The notes beneath the pieces were generated by a model that worked only from the letters and a program-made list of their open reading frames with translations, did no database searches and had not been told where the DNA came from. Both the position numbers and the translations under genes were made by a program. From an uncultured Chloroflexota bacterium (GTDB taxonomy: Bacteria; Chloroflexota; UBA4733): 64,000 nucleotides of DNA. The DNA lies in the NCBI GenBank assembly GCA_937967325.1, contig CALBSQ010000389.1, forward strand, positions 49,294 to 113,293, in the 5' to 3' direction. Positions 40,903 through 49,371 of this stretch are shown here, piece after piece (position 1 is the stretch's first letter; every line of letters starts with the position of its first letter).

Positions 40903-42519
40903 GTGGAGCTGCTGGGCCGCCAGGTCCAGTTCGCCTCCACCGCCTGGGACCGCCTCGTGCTCAGCGGCTACCTCGACCGCCTGCAGCGGCCGGAGAACAT
41001 CATCTACTTCTTCCGGGAGGTGGTGGGCGTGCCGGCGGTCACGCCGGAGGTCCTGATGAGCCGCACTGCCCCGTATCGGGCCTGGGTGACCGGCTACGCC
41101 CAGCAGCACGCGATCCCGCTGCTGCCAGCGCCGAAGGGCCAGCGGAAAGAGGAGGTCGTGGCGCCGTACTACCGAGGCTACCAAGCAGCCGAAGGGGTCG
41201 TGTGTCTCTTGACCAGTGTCGAGCAGGGACGGACCTTCGTCTCCTCCACACCCCGGCATCCACCCAGTGGCGGCGACCCGAACTATCGCCTGCTCCATCC
41301 CGCCCACAAGCGCTGTCTGCACTACTACTGTTACGTGCTCGACCCGGTCTTCGGCCCCATGCGCCTGCGCGTCGGCGCCTTCCTGCCATTCAACTTGGCC
41401 GCGTTCCTCAACGGCCACTCGTTCCTGGCGCAGGAACTGCTCCGCCAGGGCGTGGGCGTCCGCAAGGATGACAACGCCTTCTTGGCGGTGGACGACGTGG
41501 CCGCGCTCACGGCGGCCGCCGCCACGCTCACGCCACGGCTGATTGAACAGCGCTGTGCCTCCTGGGTGCAGCAACTCGCCCCCCGCTTCAGCCCGGCCGA
41601 ACGGTCCGCCTTGCCGCTGCACTACCGCTACAGCCTCGCCCAAGTGGAATTGGCGACGGATGTGATCTTCGCCCGTTCGGCCCCCTTGGAGGCGCTGTTC
41701 CAGCGCGCGAGCGAACTGGGTATCCTCTTCGGCGGCGCCGACTACACGACCCACCTCTTCGGGCGGCGGATCACCCGCCGATACAGCGGCAAGCTCCAGA
41801 CGGTGCTCGACCGCCGCAATGCCGGGCAGCCCATCCTGCGCTGCTACTACCAGACCTCCTTGGTCAAGCAGTACGAGAAGGGCGACCGCCTCCTGCGTAC
41901 GGAGACCTGCCTGAACAATACCTACGACCTCGGGATCGGCCGCCACCTCGAGCACCTGCCGGAGCTGCGCGAGCGGCTCCAGGCGACGAACTCCCGTTAC
42001 CTGGACCTCCGGGCCGAACTGCTGGCCAGCAACGTCGATGCCGGCGAGCTCGCGCGGTTGGCACGCCCGCTGACCATCGGGCAGCGCCGCGTGCCGGGAC
42101 TGCGGTTGGAGGACGACCGGGTGATTCGGTTGCTGGAAGGGCTGCTGCATCCTGGGACGTTCGTGGCGGACTGGACGAGTCGCGAGGTCCACGACCGGCC
42201 CCTGCACCGTCACCGGCTCACCGCGGACGAGTACCGCCCGAGCCAGTTCCGCTATGACCTCGGCCAGTTGCGCGCACACGGCCTGGTGGAGCGGCTGGGC
42301 GCCACGCGCCGCTACCGCCTGACGCCGCACGGCCTCAAACTGGTCGTCGTACTCGTCAAGTTGCGCACCCGATTGCTCGGCCCCCTGGTCACGCTTGCCG
42401 TGAGCGCTCGGCCACCCCGGCCCACCCGCCATCCCAGCAACGTCGAAGCCGCCTTGCGCCAGGTCGATGCTGCGCTCGATCACCTCTGCGACACCCTCGG
42501 CCTCCTGCCCGCCGCGTGA
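40903..42519 (+). CDS. 538-aa protein of unknown function, C-terminal winged-helix
   Basis: The GTG at 40903 is the earliest clean start; the frame continues a few codons upstream (LERY) without a start codon, so a few N-terminal residues may be missing. The body has dense aromatic blocks (RPENIIYFFREVVGVPAV; LLHPAHKRCLHYYCYVLDPVFGPMRLRVGAFLPFNLAAFLNGHSFLAQEL; RRITRRYSGKLQTVLDRRNAGQPILRCYYQTSLVKQYEKGDRLLRTETCLNNTYDLGIGR). The end (YRPSQFRYDLGQLRAHGLVERLGATRRYRLTPHGL) is a winged helix. I believe this is a family seen in several bacterial genomes without assigned function. The regular Arg/Tyr/Asp blocks could be a nucleic-acid enzyme, but I cannot name a catalytic site. It stands alone between an ISNCY element and decayed genes. 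Confidence 0.65.
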   Translation: MELLGRQVQFASTAWDRLVLSGYLDRLQRPENIIYFFREVVGVPAVTPEVLMSRTAPYRAWVTGYAQQHAIPLLPAPKGQRKEEVVAPYYRGYQAAEGVVCLLTSVEQGRTFVSSTPRHPPSGGDPNYRLLHPAHKRCLHYYCYVLDPVFGPMRLRVGAFLPFNLAAFLNGHSFLAQELLRQGVGVRKDDNAFLAVDDVAALTAAAATLTPRLIEQRCASWVQQLAPRFSPAERSALPLHYRYSLAQVELATDVIFARSAPLEALFQRASELGILFGGADYTTHLFGRRITRRYSGKLQTVLDRRNAGQPILRCYYQTSLVKQYEKGDRLLRTETCLNNTYDLGIGRHLEHLPELRERLQATNSRYLDLRAELLASNVDAGELARLARPLTIGQRRVPGLRLEDDRVIRLLEGLLHPGTFVADWTSREVHDRPLHRHRLTADEYRPSQFRYDLGQLRAHGLVERLGATRRYRLTPHGLKLVVVLVKLRTRLLGPLVTLAVSARPPRPTRHPSNVEAALRQVDAALDHLCDTLGLLPAA

Positions 42520-42816
42520 ACACAATCTGCGCTATCCCCGCAGGAAGAATCTAGAGTTCGATGCCGCCACCGCCAAGCTGGCCATCGTGCTTGATTCGAG
42601 CGCAGCGGCGGGAGTGTGCGCGACGAGCCACCGCCGTCTGTCGTGGTGTACGCACTTGCTGTGCTTCCGGTACCCCGCGATCTGGTCGAGATTGCAGCCG
42701 AGCCCGTGTCGCGCCGTGTCTTGCGCGGTATACCGGTCTTTCTGCTCCAGCCGCTCACACTCGCTGATCCCGATCGATCGAGCGGCGTTGTCGGCTTCCG
42801 TGCTCACGAGCCTGCC

Positions 42817-43399
42817 TTACGACACCTCCTCAGCCAGCTGGTGCGCGGTAACCTCGGCGCTCGCCTCATCGAGCACTCGAACATCATCACCGGAGGTCGG
42901 AGCATTGCTCGCCCTCTCTTGGGGAACGCCGCCCTCGATCCACAGCGCGGCGATCGCCTCCACACACTTGCTAATCCGCTGCCGCCCCAGCCCCGAGATG
43001 GCTTCGCTCGTGAGCACCTGCATAAGGTCCAAACGGTGGCGCAGGTTCGGCCCGGTCGCGGTAGACAAAGGGCAGGTAGCCGGCCGTCCAGAGCAGCCGG
43101 TCGCGCTCCACCGGCGTCACGTCCAGCACCCGGGCGAGCGCCATGATCACCTCCCGCGACGGCGCGCTGCGCTCCCCGCGCTCCAGACGGTTGATGTAGC
43201 TCGCGTCCACCCCAGCCGCGAGGCCCCGGGCATTCTGCGACATCCCCACGGCCAGGCGCAGGCAGGAGAGCAGCTCGCCGAAGCTGGTGGTCGGGCCAGC
43301 GATGTCGCGCTCGTCTTCCGCGCCGCGACCGGGCTCCTTGGATTGCGCCAGCCCACCAGCGCAGCGCGTTGCCACGTCCTCGGACATCCATTTGGGCAC
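42817..43399 (-). pseudogene. XRE-family regulator, frameshifted C-terminus
   Basis: Starting at GTG 43399 (ribosome site GGGAAG) the frame encodes a clear Cro/CI helix-turn-helix: FGELLSCLRLAVGMSQNARGLAAGVDASYINRLERGERSAPSREVIMALARVLDVTPVERDRLLWTAGYLP. After FVYRDR the good coding signal moves to another frame (GPNLRHRLDLMQVLTSEAISGLGRQRISKCVEAIAALWIEGG, ending at 42817), while the original frame stops at 42971. This indicates a frameshift near 43050. The recognition region is nearly the same as that of the XRE regulator at 11.9 kb (DASYINR.E.G.R.AP), so it may regulate related targets. Confidence 0.65.
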
Positions 43400-44009
43400 G
43401 TTTCTTCCCTTTCTCAGTCGCGATTGGTCGCGGCGCCAGGCCGTCGAGCAGCCCGCGGTACTCGCCATCAAGCGCTAGCCATGCCGCGTCGGCACCGAAC
43501 CGCTTTGGCGCCAGCACCTCGGTCGTGGCGAAGAGGTAGCGCCCCCAGCTTCCCTCCGTCACCTCCTGACGACCGGCCTTCCAGAGCGAGCGCAGCCGGT
43601 CCCACGACTCCGTGACCACGAGGAAGCTGCCGTCGGGACGGCCTCGGTCCAGTGCGAACTGGCCGCTGACGAGATAGCGCTCCCAGGTGCGCAGCTTGCG
43701 CCAGAAGCGCTCCCCCGATAGAGTGGCGCGTTCGATCTCAAGGGCGCAGCCGCGCACGGACTCGTCCGCGTACTCTAGGTCGGCGTTTCCGTCGGGGAGA
43801 ACGCGCAGCGTCTCGCCCCTCCCCGGGTCGCCGACGCGGAGGCCGGCCGCCCGCCAGACGCGCTCGGGGATCCAGGAGCACGAGCCTAACCGCCCCATCC
43901 GCACCAGCCGCTGCATGAGAGCCCACAGCATCGCTACGGTCAGCTCGTGTCGCACGAAGTAGACGTCCGGCTCGTAGGCATGCCGTCTGGCCGGTGTCAC
44001 GATGGGCAA
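43400..44009 (-). pseudogene. replication-relaxation-like protein, fragment
   Basis: The frame reads RHELTVAMLWALMQRLVRMGRLGSCSWIPERVWRAAG, then LRVLPDGNADLEYADESVRGCALEIERATLSGERFWRKLRTWERYLVSG and GSFLVVTESWDRLRSLWKAGRQ. The order 'H.L.V…L', 'PDG…LE', 'E.ER.T….K…Y…SG', 'FLVVT' matches the replication-relaxation family of plasmid and ICE proteins (PDxxL…E(I/L)D…K…Y..y). The usual N-terminal winged helix is missing. The frame continues 3' only as an out-of-frame reading of the XRE gene, so the 3' end is unclear. Treated as a truncated relic of a conjugative element. Confidence 0.6.
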
Positions 44010-44098
44010 GTGCCGGTGAGCAGGCCCAGGCGTTGGGCGCCTTCGCGGCGCAGCTCCGCCGCATCGAAGAGATGCTGCGTCAGAAGCGCGCTTGACAG

Positions 44099-44407
44099 GT
44101 GGACCTCGGTGACGACGTCCGCGTCACCATCGCGGCGGTGCAACTGGCGGGACTGCCCGCTATCGGCGTCCTGAAGGTGGCCGACGCCACCAAGGCGATC
44201 GCTGACCGGGCGAACTGGTGGGCCGGTGAGCGGCACTGGGTGCGCGAAGACAAGCTGCCCCGCTGCGGCTGGATGCCAGTGGGCGTGCGCCCGAGTGACC
44301 GCTCGGTCGCTCCTGCTCCAGAGCAGGAAGCGGAGCGCCTCCGGCTGGAAGCTAAGCGGGCGGAAGTGCGAGCACGCAGGCAAGACGGGGTTTTGGCAGA
44401 GCGGTAG
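44099..44407 (+). CDS. possible small protein of unknown function
   Basis: Up to 102 aa: VDLGDDVRVTIAAVQLAGLPAIGVLKVADATKAIADRANWWAGERHWVREDKLPRCGWMPVG in outline, then a charged Ala/Glu/Arg helix. The start is a GTG with poor ribosome site, 4 nt after a TGA that ends a short frame encoding GAFAAQLRRIEEMLRQKRA. The two may be remnants of one eroded gene. Composition is protein-like but no family was recognised. Confidence 0.35.
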   Translation: MDLGDDVRVTIAAVQLAGLPAIGVLKVADATKAIADRANWWAGERHWVREDKLPRCGWMPVGVRPSDRSVAPAPEQEAERLRLEAKRAEVRARRQDGVLAER

Positions 44408-44475
44408 GGATCCTGACGCGGAGCGTACAAGGCGGGAGCCGTGGTGAGCGACACGCAAACTGGAACTGTCGTTAC

Positions 44476-44919
44476 GTGCAGAACCGCCACCTGACCTCCG
44501 GGTTCCTCGGTTCCGGTACCCTTACACAGAAAAGGACTTGGCCGAGGGCAACGGAAGCGCCGGCACGCCTGACAGGCAGCCCGGTCGCGGAGACGGACCT
44601 GCTCACGCACGATCTGGTTCTGACAGAAATCGTCGGCCGGCTGGTCGCGGTGTTCCAGCCCGAGCGCGTCTACCTGTTCGTGTCGTTGGCGCGCGGTGAC
44701 GCCGGCCCGGACAGCGCCTACGACATGGTGGTGGTCGTACCCGATGACGCGCCGACGGAACGGAGGCGAAGCCGCCTGGCCCACGAGGTGCTGAGCGGCA
44801 CAGGCGTCGCCGTGGACGAGCTGGTATGCACCCATTCCTACTTCGATGCGCGGCGACCTCTCAAGGCGTGGTTGCCCGGGACTATCCTTCGGGAAGGGAG
44901 GCTCCTGAATGCCACATGA
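44476..44919 (+). CDS. MNT-type nucleotidyltransferase antitoxin, active site degenerate
   Basis: The core reads LTEIVGRLVAVFQPERVYLFVSLARGDAGPDSAYDMVVVVPDDAPTERR. Active family members have LFGSxARGDAxPDSDYDLLVV: here the Gly of the GS motif is Val and the first catalytic Asp (SDYD) is Ala (SAYD), which should abolish nucleotidyl transfer. It stops 8 nt inside the next frame, which encodes a HEPN domain, the usual partner. MNT antitoxins AMPylate or otherwise block HEPN RNases. The first ~30 residues (before VAETDLLTHDLV) may not be translated. Confidence 0.75.
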   Translation: MQNRHLTSGFLGSGTLTQKRTWPRATEAPARLTGSPVAETDLLTHDLVLTEIVGRLVAVFQPERVYLFVSLARGDAGPDSAYDMVVVVPDDAPTERRRSRLAHEVLSGTGVAVDELVCTHSYFDARRPLKAWLPGTILREGRLLNAT

Positions 44920-45323
44920 CCCGACTCGTGTCGAGGACACGCGAGCCGTGCTCGCCAAGGCTTGGAGGGACCTTCGCGCCGCCGACCATCTGCCTCGTGC
45001 TGCCCCACTGCTTCCCGGCGATCTCACCTTCCATAGCCAACAGGTAGCGGCGAGGGTATTGAAAGCATTTCTTGCCTGGCACGATGAGCCGTTTCGCAAG
45101 TCGCATAACCTTGAAGAGGTGGTTGCGCCTGACTTTGCCCTTCGACGCGACGTTGCAACTGCCGGCGGATCGTGCGGGTGGGCTCACCGGGTATGCCTGG
45201 AAGTTCCGCTATCCCGGCGAGGCCGAGGAGCCTCGGCTGCCCGAGGCGGAGGCCGCGCTGGCGCTCGACCGCAAGGTCTACGAGGAGATCCTTGCTTGCC
45301 TGCCGGCGCAAGCACGACCGTGA
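44909..45323 (+). pseudogene. HEPN-domain toxin, frameshifted
   Basis: The first frame encodes TRAVLAKAWRDLRAADHLPRAAPLLPGDLTFHSQQVAARVLKAFLAWHDEPFRKSHNLEEV, a HEPN domain with its R-x(n)-H region (FRKSHN). The normal HEPN C-terminus (ADRAGGLTGYAWKFRYPGEAEEPRLPEAEAALALDRKVYEEILACLPA) is in another frame ending at 45323, so a frameshift and probable deletion lie between about 45110 and 45160. With its partner's degenerate active site, the pair looks inactive. Confidence 0.75.
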
Positions 45324-45383
45324 TCGATCGTGCGGAGTCATACCCTTTCCGCCACGTGCTGACGTAAACTTGCTGGGCGAGAG

Positions 45384-46150
45384 GGGGCCATGGCGGGGCG
45401 GCGCGGGTGGTCGGCACCGACTGCCGCACGGTGCGGCGCTGGGTCGCCCGCTAGCGAACCGGCGGCGTGGCTCTCGACCGACCAGGAGCGGGCGCTCGCC
45501 GCGGCGGGGCCGGCGGCGAGCTGCACACGGCGAAAGAGGCCGTGGCCTTGGTGGCCAAGCATTGCGGCGTGCGCTGCCGCCCCAAGGGGAGGTACGGCGT
45601 CTTCGCCCGGCTGAGCATCCCAGTCAAGGCCCCCGTCCTCAGACGGCCAAGGCCAGCGAGGAGGCGCAGACCGCCCGGAAGGTGGGGCTCCGAACCAGCG
45701 CTCCGTACTGCCGGTCTGAGCCGGTGGGCCACCATCGGCGCGACGGACGAGATGCGAGTGGGGGTGCGTGGGCAGACGCGGCGTGTCTCGGCGCCGCGCG
45801 GCGTGAAGGTGCGCCAGCCCATCCAGTTGGTCTACGAGCGGCGCTCTCGCGCGCTGGCGGCGGCTCCGGTGCGCGGCGGGCGCCAGTGGGCCTGGGCACC
45901 TCGGATGCGGCAGGACGCGCTCGCGCCGGCCACCGCCGCCTGGGAGTTGGACGCCATCGCCCGGGATCGCGCCACCGGCCACCGGGGCACGGTCGCCCGG
46001 GCGCGCCATCGAAGGCCGCGTCCACCCCTCCCTCGATGCCAAACAGGCCGCCGTCGACCACGAACGGCGCGCTCGCCGCCCACCCCGAGCGTGTTCGTCA
46101 ACTCCGCAGCTACCCTTGGTCCCGCGCCGCCGTCGACGACCTACCGGCCG
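45384..46150 (+). pseudogene. decayed IS630-family transposase
   Basis: Fragments in several frames: VGTDCRTVRRWVAR (HTH), LHTAKEAVALVAKHCGVRC (winged helix), then RWATIGATDEMRVGVRGQTRRVSAPRGVKVRQPIQLVYE (catalytic core with DEMRVG…RR.W.PRG), WELDAIARDRATGHRG and GRVHPSLDAKQAAV. The order matches IS630 transposases of the 'RVG.RGQ…RVWAPRG' type, with frameshifts and stops between pieces. No inverted repeats were found. Confidence 0.7.
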
Positions 46151-46614
46151 GTGATGAACCACGACAGCTTTAGATGGAATCGGTACAATGATCCTGGCCG
46201 AACAGCTGCGATCCGTCATCCGTGGCGTGCTGAATAGCTACCAAGGGCCTAGCTAGCCTGGTGTGACCTGCACGGCCACTGATGACTGCTGCTGGAGCGT
46301 TGGAGCGACAACTACATGCTGTGCCCGTGCGGAGCCGAGGCTGTACGGTGGGGCTGGCTTGCCACCACGCCAGCGGACACGATCACGCAATGGTACCCGC
46401 CGGACGGTGCCGAAGTGGCGGTTGCGACCAGTGGGAATCTAAAGGGTCGCAGCCGCGATACGACCGTCTCGCGTGCGATCTCCCAGCCGCTACCCGACCG
46501 CCATGTTGACCGCCATCCCTTCCGACATCCGGCCCGTTGTCGCATCGATTTGCCGGCGTTTCGCGGTAATCCCCAGAGGAAGTCGACTTGGCGCCACACC
46601 GTCCGACAGTGCAG
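46151..46614. other. no supportable gene
   Basis: This non-coding stretch lies between the IS630 relic and the tRNA fragment; frames are short and random. Confidence 0.45.
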
Positions 46615-46663
46615 CCCCTGACTTTTAATCAGGGTGTCCAGGGTTCGAATCCCTGTGCCCCCA
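46615..46663 (+). tRNA. 3' fragment of a tRNA-Lys(TTT) gene (attachment-site-like)
   Basis: A tRNA anticodon arm (ccctga-cttttaa-tcaggg; anticodon TTT), variable region, T-arm (caggg-ttcgaat-ccctg) and acceptor 3' strand tgccccc + A are present in order. The 5' acceptor strand (expected GGGGGCA) and D-arm are absent upstream. Such 3' tRNA fragments are left at one end of integrated elements when a tyrosine integrase recombines into a tRNA gene. No integrase gene is in the window. Confidence 0.7.
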
Positions 46664-46710
46664 CCCGCACCCCTTCTACCAGAGGGGACTTGACACCCCG
46701 TGTCAACTCA

Positions 46711-48122
46711 ACTGAGAATGCTACCGGGGAGGCCGATGTGGCGACGTTTCCCCAAGAGATAATGCTACCGGAGCGCGGGTCGCCTCCTTTCTGCTGGTGG
46801 GGCCGCTGGCCCTCGACGTGTTGAGACGGGGCGGCTCGCCGCGCCGCCCCGTGGCCGGCGGCGCGGCGAGCCGACGGCTGCCAACCCGATAGCGGCGATG
46901 GCTGCTGCCGCCATGGGTGAGTCCACAAGCGCGGGATCGCCCGGTAGATGTCCTGGCGCAGGCGGCGCGGGTTGGTGGCCTGGTGCAGCTCCGCCAGCCG
47001 GGCCTGCTCGCCTTCCTCCAGGGGGCCCGTGGCGAGCAGCCGTTGCTATGGCGTCTGGGCGGCGTCCCAGTGCCGTTTCAGCCGCCCGCGTCCGCCCGCG
47101 GCGTGCGGCAGCACCTCCTTCCCGATCAGATGCAGGACCGGCTGGAACAAGTTGTAGTAGAGCCACAACTGGTCGTAGAGGTCGTTGAGGCGCGCCGCCT
47201 GCTCCGGGGTGTCCAGCCGCGCGTGGCCCACGTAGGCGCGGACCAAGCTGTCGTTCTTCTGCTCCACGAAGCGATTGTCGTTCTTGTGGTAGGGCCGGCT
47301 CCGGCTGAGTCGGACGCCAGCGATGGCCTCCCCGAAGAAGCGGATCAGGTGGTGATTGAGGAACTCGCTGCCGTTGTCGGTGTGCAACTGGCGGATCGGG
47401 AAGGGACAGCGCGCCAAGATCGCCACGAACCCCGCCTCCATCGCCCGCTGGCCCCGCCCCAGGATCGCTGTCCGCTCGCTCCAGCCCGTGGCCACGTCGA
47501 CCGACTGCAGCGTGTGGACGTAGTCGCCACTCGCCGCGGTGCCGCTGTGATGCACCAGGTCGACCTCACCGTGTCCCGGCTCGGCCAGGTCCCAAGCCAG
47601 CCGCCCCATCGGCAGCGTCCGCGCCACCTGGTTGGCAGTTTCCGGCCCCTTGCGCGGCAGCCGCGGCGTGTCCTGCCGGAACGTCGTCAGCAGCCGCTGC
47701 ACCGTCGCGCGGCTGATCTGGCCGAGTTGCTCGCGCCGCTCCGGGGTCAGGCGCAGCTCGCCAAACCGCGCCAGGTGCTCGGCCGTCGGCAGCAACGCGG
47801 GCGTCAGCCGTTCGGCACAGACGTAGTCCAGGCTCTCCCACACCACCCGCGCCACGTCTCACGCCGCCGCGCCGTAGGTCGCCCCCCGCGAGCGCCGCCG
47901 CGGTCGCCGGATCAGTCCGCCCGGCGCCAGCAGGCGCACCAGATGCTTGCGGTGCAACCCCGTCACCACGCCCATCTCCGTCAGGAGCACGCTCCGCCCC
48001 GCCCGGTCCGCTGCCCGGTAGCGCTTCAGCATCTGCCCCAGGTACTTGCGTCGCTCGTCAATCGTCATCTCCTCGTCGGCCCGCATCGCCCCCTCGGTAA
48101 CATTTCCAAATGAGGGAACTGT
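46711..48122 (-). mobile_element. insertion sequence with rve-type transposase and AATGCTACCG end repeats
   Basis: The left side has two direct copies of gagaatgctaccgg / gataatgctaccgg (about 46714 and 46758), and the right side has the inverted relative cggtaacattt (about 48095-48105). Such terminal and subterminal AATGYTACCG sites look like transposase-binding repeats. The exact outer limits are uncertain. The transposase gene is interrupted by a stop codon. Confidence 0.65.
47046..48086 (-). pseudogene. rve-family (IS481-like) transposase with an in-frame TGA
   Basis: The N-terminal part (48086-47859) encodes MTIDERRKYLGQMLKRYRAADRAGRSVLLTEMGVVTGLHRKHLVRLLAP, a helix-turn-helix. TGA at 47856-47858 interrupts it. 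The same frame resumes as VARVVWESLDYVCAERLTPALLPTAEHLARFGEL and continues through the integrase core: GHGEVDLVHHSG, YVHTLQSVDVATGWSE, QLHTDNGSEFLN and RPYHKNDNRFVEQKNDSLVR (DDE). The reading frame is otherwise intact, so this may be a recent nonsense mutation or a recoded stop. Without readthrough the catalytic part would need its own start (GTG at ~47850). Confidence 0.7.
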
Positions 48123-48206
48123 AGTCCGCCCAGGAGCATTCTAGGTGAGTGAATACGCACCCTAATCGCCCCGGCGTCGGCCTGGTATAATGACCACAGC
48201 GCTCTT

Positions 48207-49199
48207 TCACACCCTAATTGGACCGATTGGACCGATTTTCCGTCGCATCTCGGAACCTGTGAATAGGAATGAGACACGGCGCGGACGATATTCGTGAGTC
48301 ACCTCGCTTTCTTTTGAGGGGGGTGGCGGGTTGATCCAGGCAGCAGTGGGCAGCGGGGGCGGCTGGGGGACGTGGCGAACGAACCGTTCCGGGTGGGCGT
48401 CAGAGGCGGCCTGGAGGACCAGCTGCCGGTCGGCGTGGAGCGCGGCGGCCTGACCAGAGTGGACCGCCTCCGGGGTGAAGTAGCCGATGCCGCTGTGGCG
48501 ATGGTCCGTGTTGTACCAGGCAAAGAACCTGCGACAGAAGGCGCGGGCGTCTTCCACGCTGCCAAAGCGAGCCGGGAAGGTGGACTGGTACTTGAGCGTC
48601 TTGAACTGGGCTTCCGGGAACGGGTTGTCATTGGACGTAGGTGGCCGGCTGTGGCTCCGGGCGACGCCCAAGTCGGCCAAGAGCCAGGCGACCGGCTTCG
48701 CGATCATGGCGTCGCCGCGATCCGCGTGGAGGGTGAGTTGCCCGGGCGGAACCTCCTGCTTGGCGGTGGCCTCGGCGATGAGGGTTTCGGCCAGGGCGGC
48801 GTGCTCCCGCTCGGCGAGCAGCCAACCGGTGACGTAGCGACTGGAGCTGTCCAGCAGCACGTACAAGCAGTAATAGGACCAGGCCGCCGGCCCCAGCAGC
48901 TTGGTGCTGTCCCAGCTCCCGACCTGATTGGGGGCGGTGGCGAGCAACTCGGGTTTGGCGTAGGCGGGATGGGCCGACTGCCGGCGGCGTTCCCCGGCCT
49001 CGCCGGCGGCTTCCAGCAGGCGGTACATCGTGCGCTCGGACGCGAGGTAGGTCCCTTCATCGAGGAGGGTGGCGTACACCTCGGCGGGCGCCGTATCCAC
49101 AAAGCGCGAGCAGTGCAGCGTGGCCAGGACTCGTTCCCGCTCAGGCGGGGCGAGGCGCGGGAATGCAGGGTCTTTCCAGTAGCGTCGGGTTGCTTGCAT
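48207..49199 (-). pseudogene. IS3-family OrfB transposase, 5'-truncated copy
   Basis: The integrase core is clear: ELLATAPNQVGSWDSTKLLGPAAWSYYCLYVLLDSSSRYVTGWLLA (first Asp), LTLHADRGDAM (second Asp) and NPFPEAQFKTLKYQSTFPARF (Glu), plus RRFFAWYNTDHRHSGIGYFTPE. Upstream of M (49199) homology to the 60.6-kb copy continues (LGLARAS-stop-YRR), but a TAG replaces a Tyr codon and the rest of the N-terminus and orfA are missing. It reads through the IS end to 48207. It is probably inactive. Confidence 0.75.
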
Positions 49200-49341
49200 G
49201 CGGGCCGAGCGATGGCCCCGCGACGGTACTAGCTGGCGCGGGCGAGCCCCAGCGCCTCGCCCGCCGGCGCCACGCCAATCTGTGGCGCGAGGGTGGCCGC
49301 CGCCTGCATCAGCAGCTCCGCGTCTCACTCTATATTGACAG
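48257..49341 (-). mobile_element. IS3-family element, internally deleted copy
   Basis: The ends ctgtcaatatagagtgagacg (reverse complement at 49321-49341) and ctgtgaataggaatgagacac (48257-48277) are related to those of the fuller IS3 copy at 60.1 kb. This copy is ~1.09 kb against ~1.56 kb: the orfA region is missing, and the orfB start region follows the left end almost directly. It lies 30 nt upstream of the 1238-aa protein gene and could supply promoter sequence. Confidence 0.72.
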
Positions 49342-49371
49342 AAAGGGATTCGGCGGAGATGGGAACAAACC

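Noticed and set aside
46560..46663. Complete tRNA gene
   Set aside because: The 5' acceptor strand and D-arm cannot be found upstream; only the 3' part fits.
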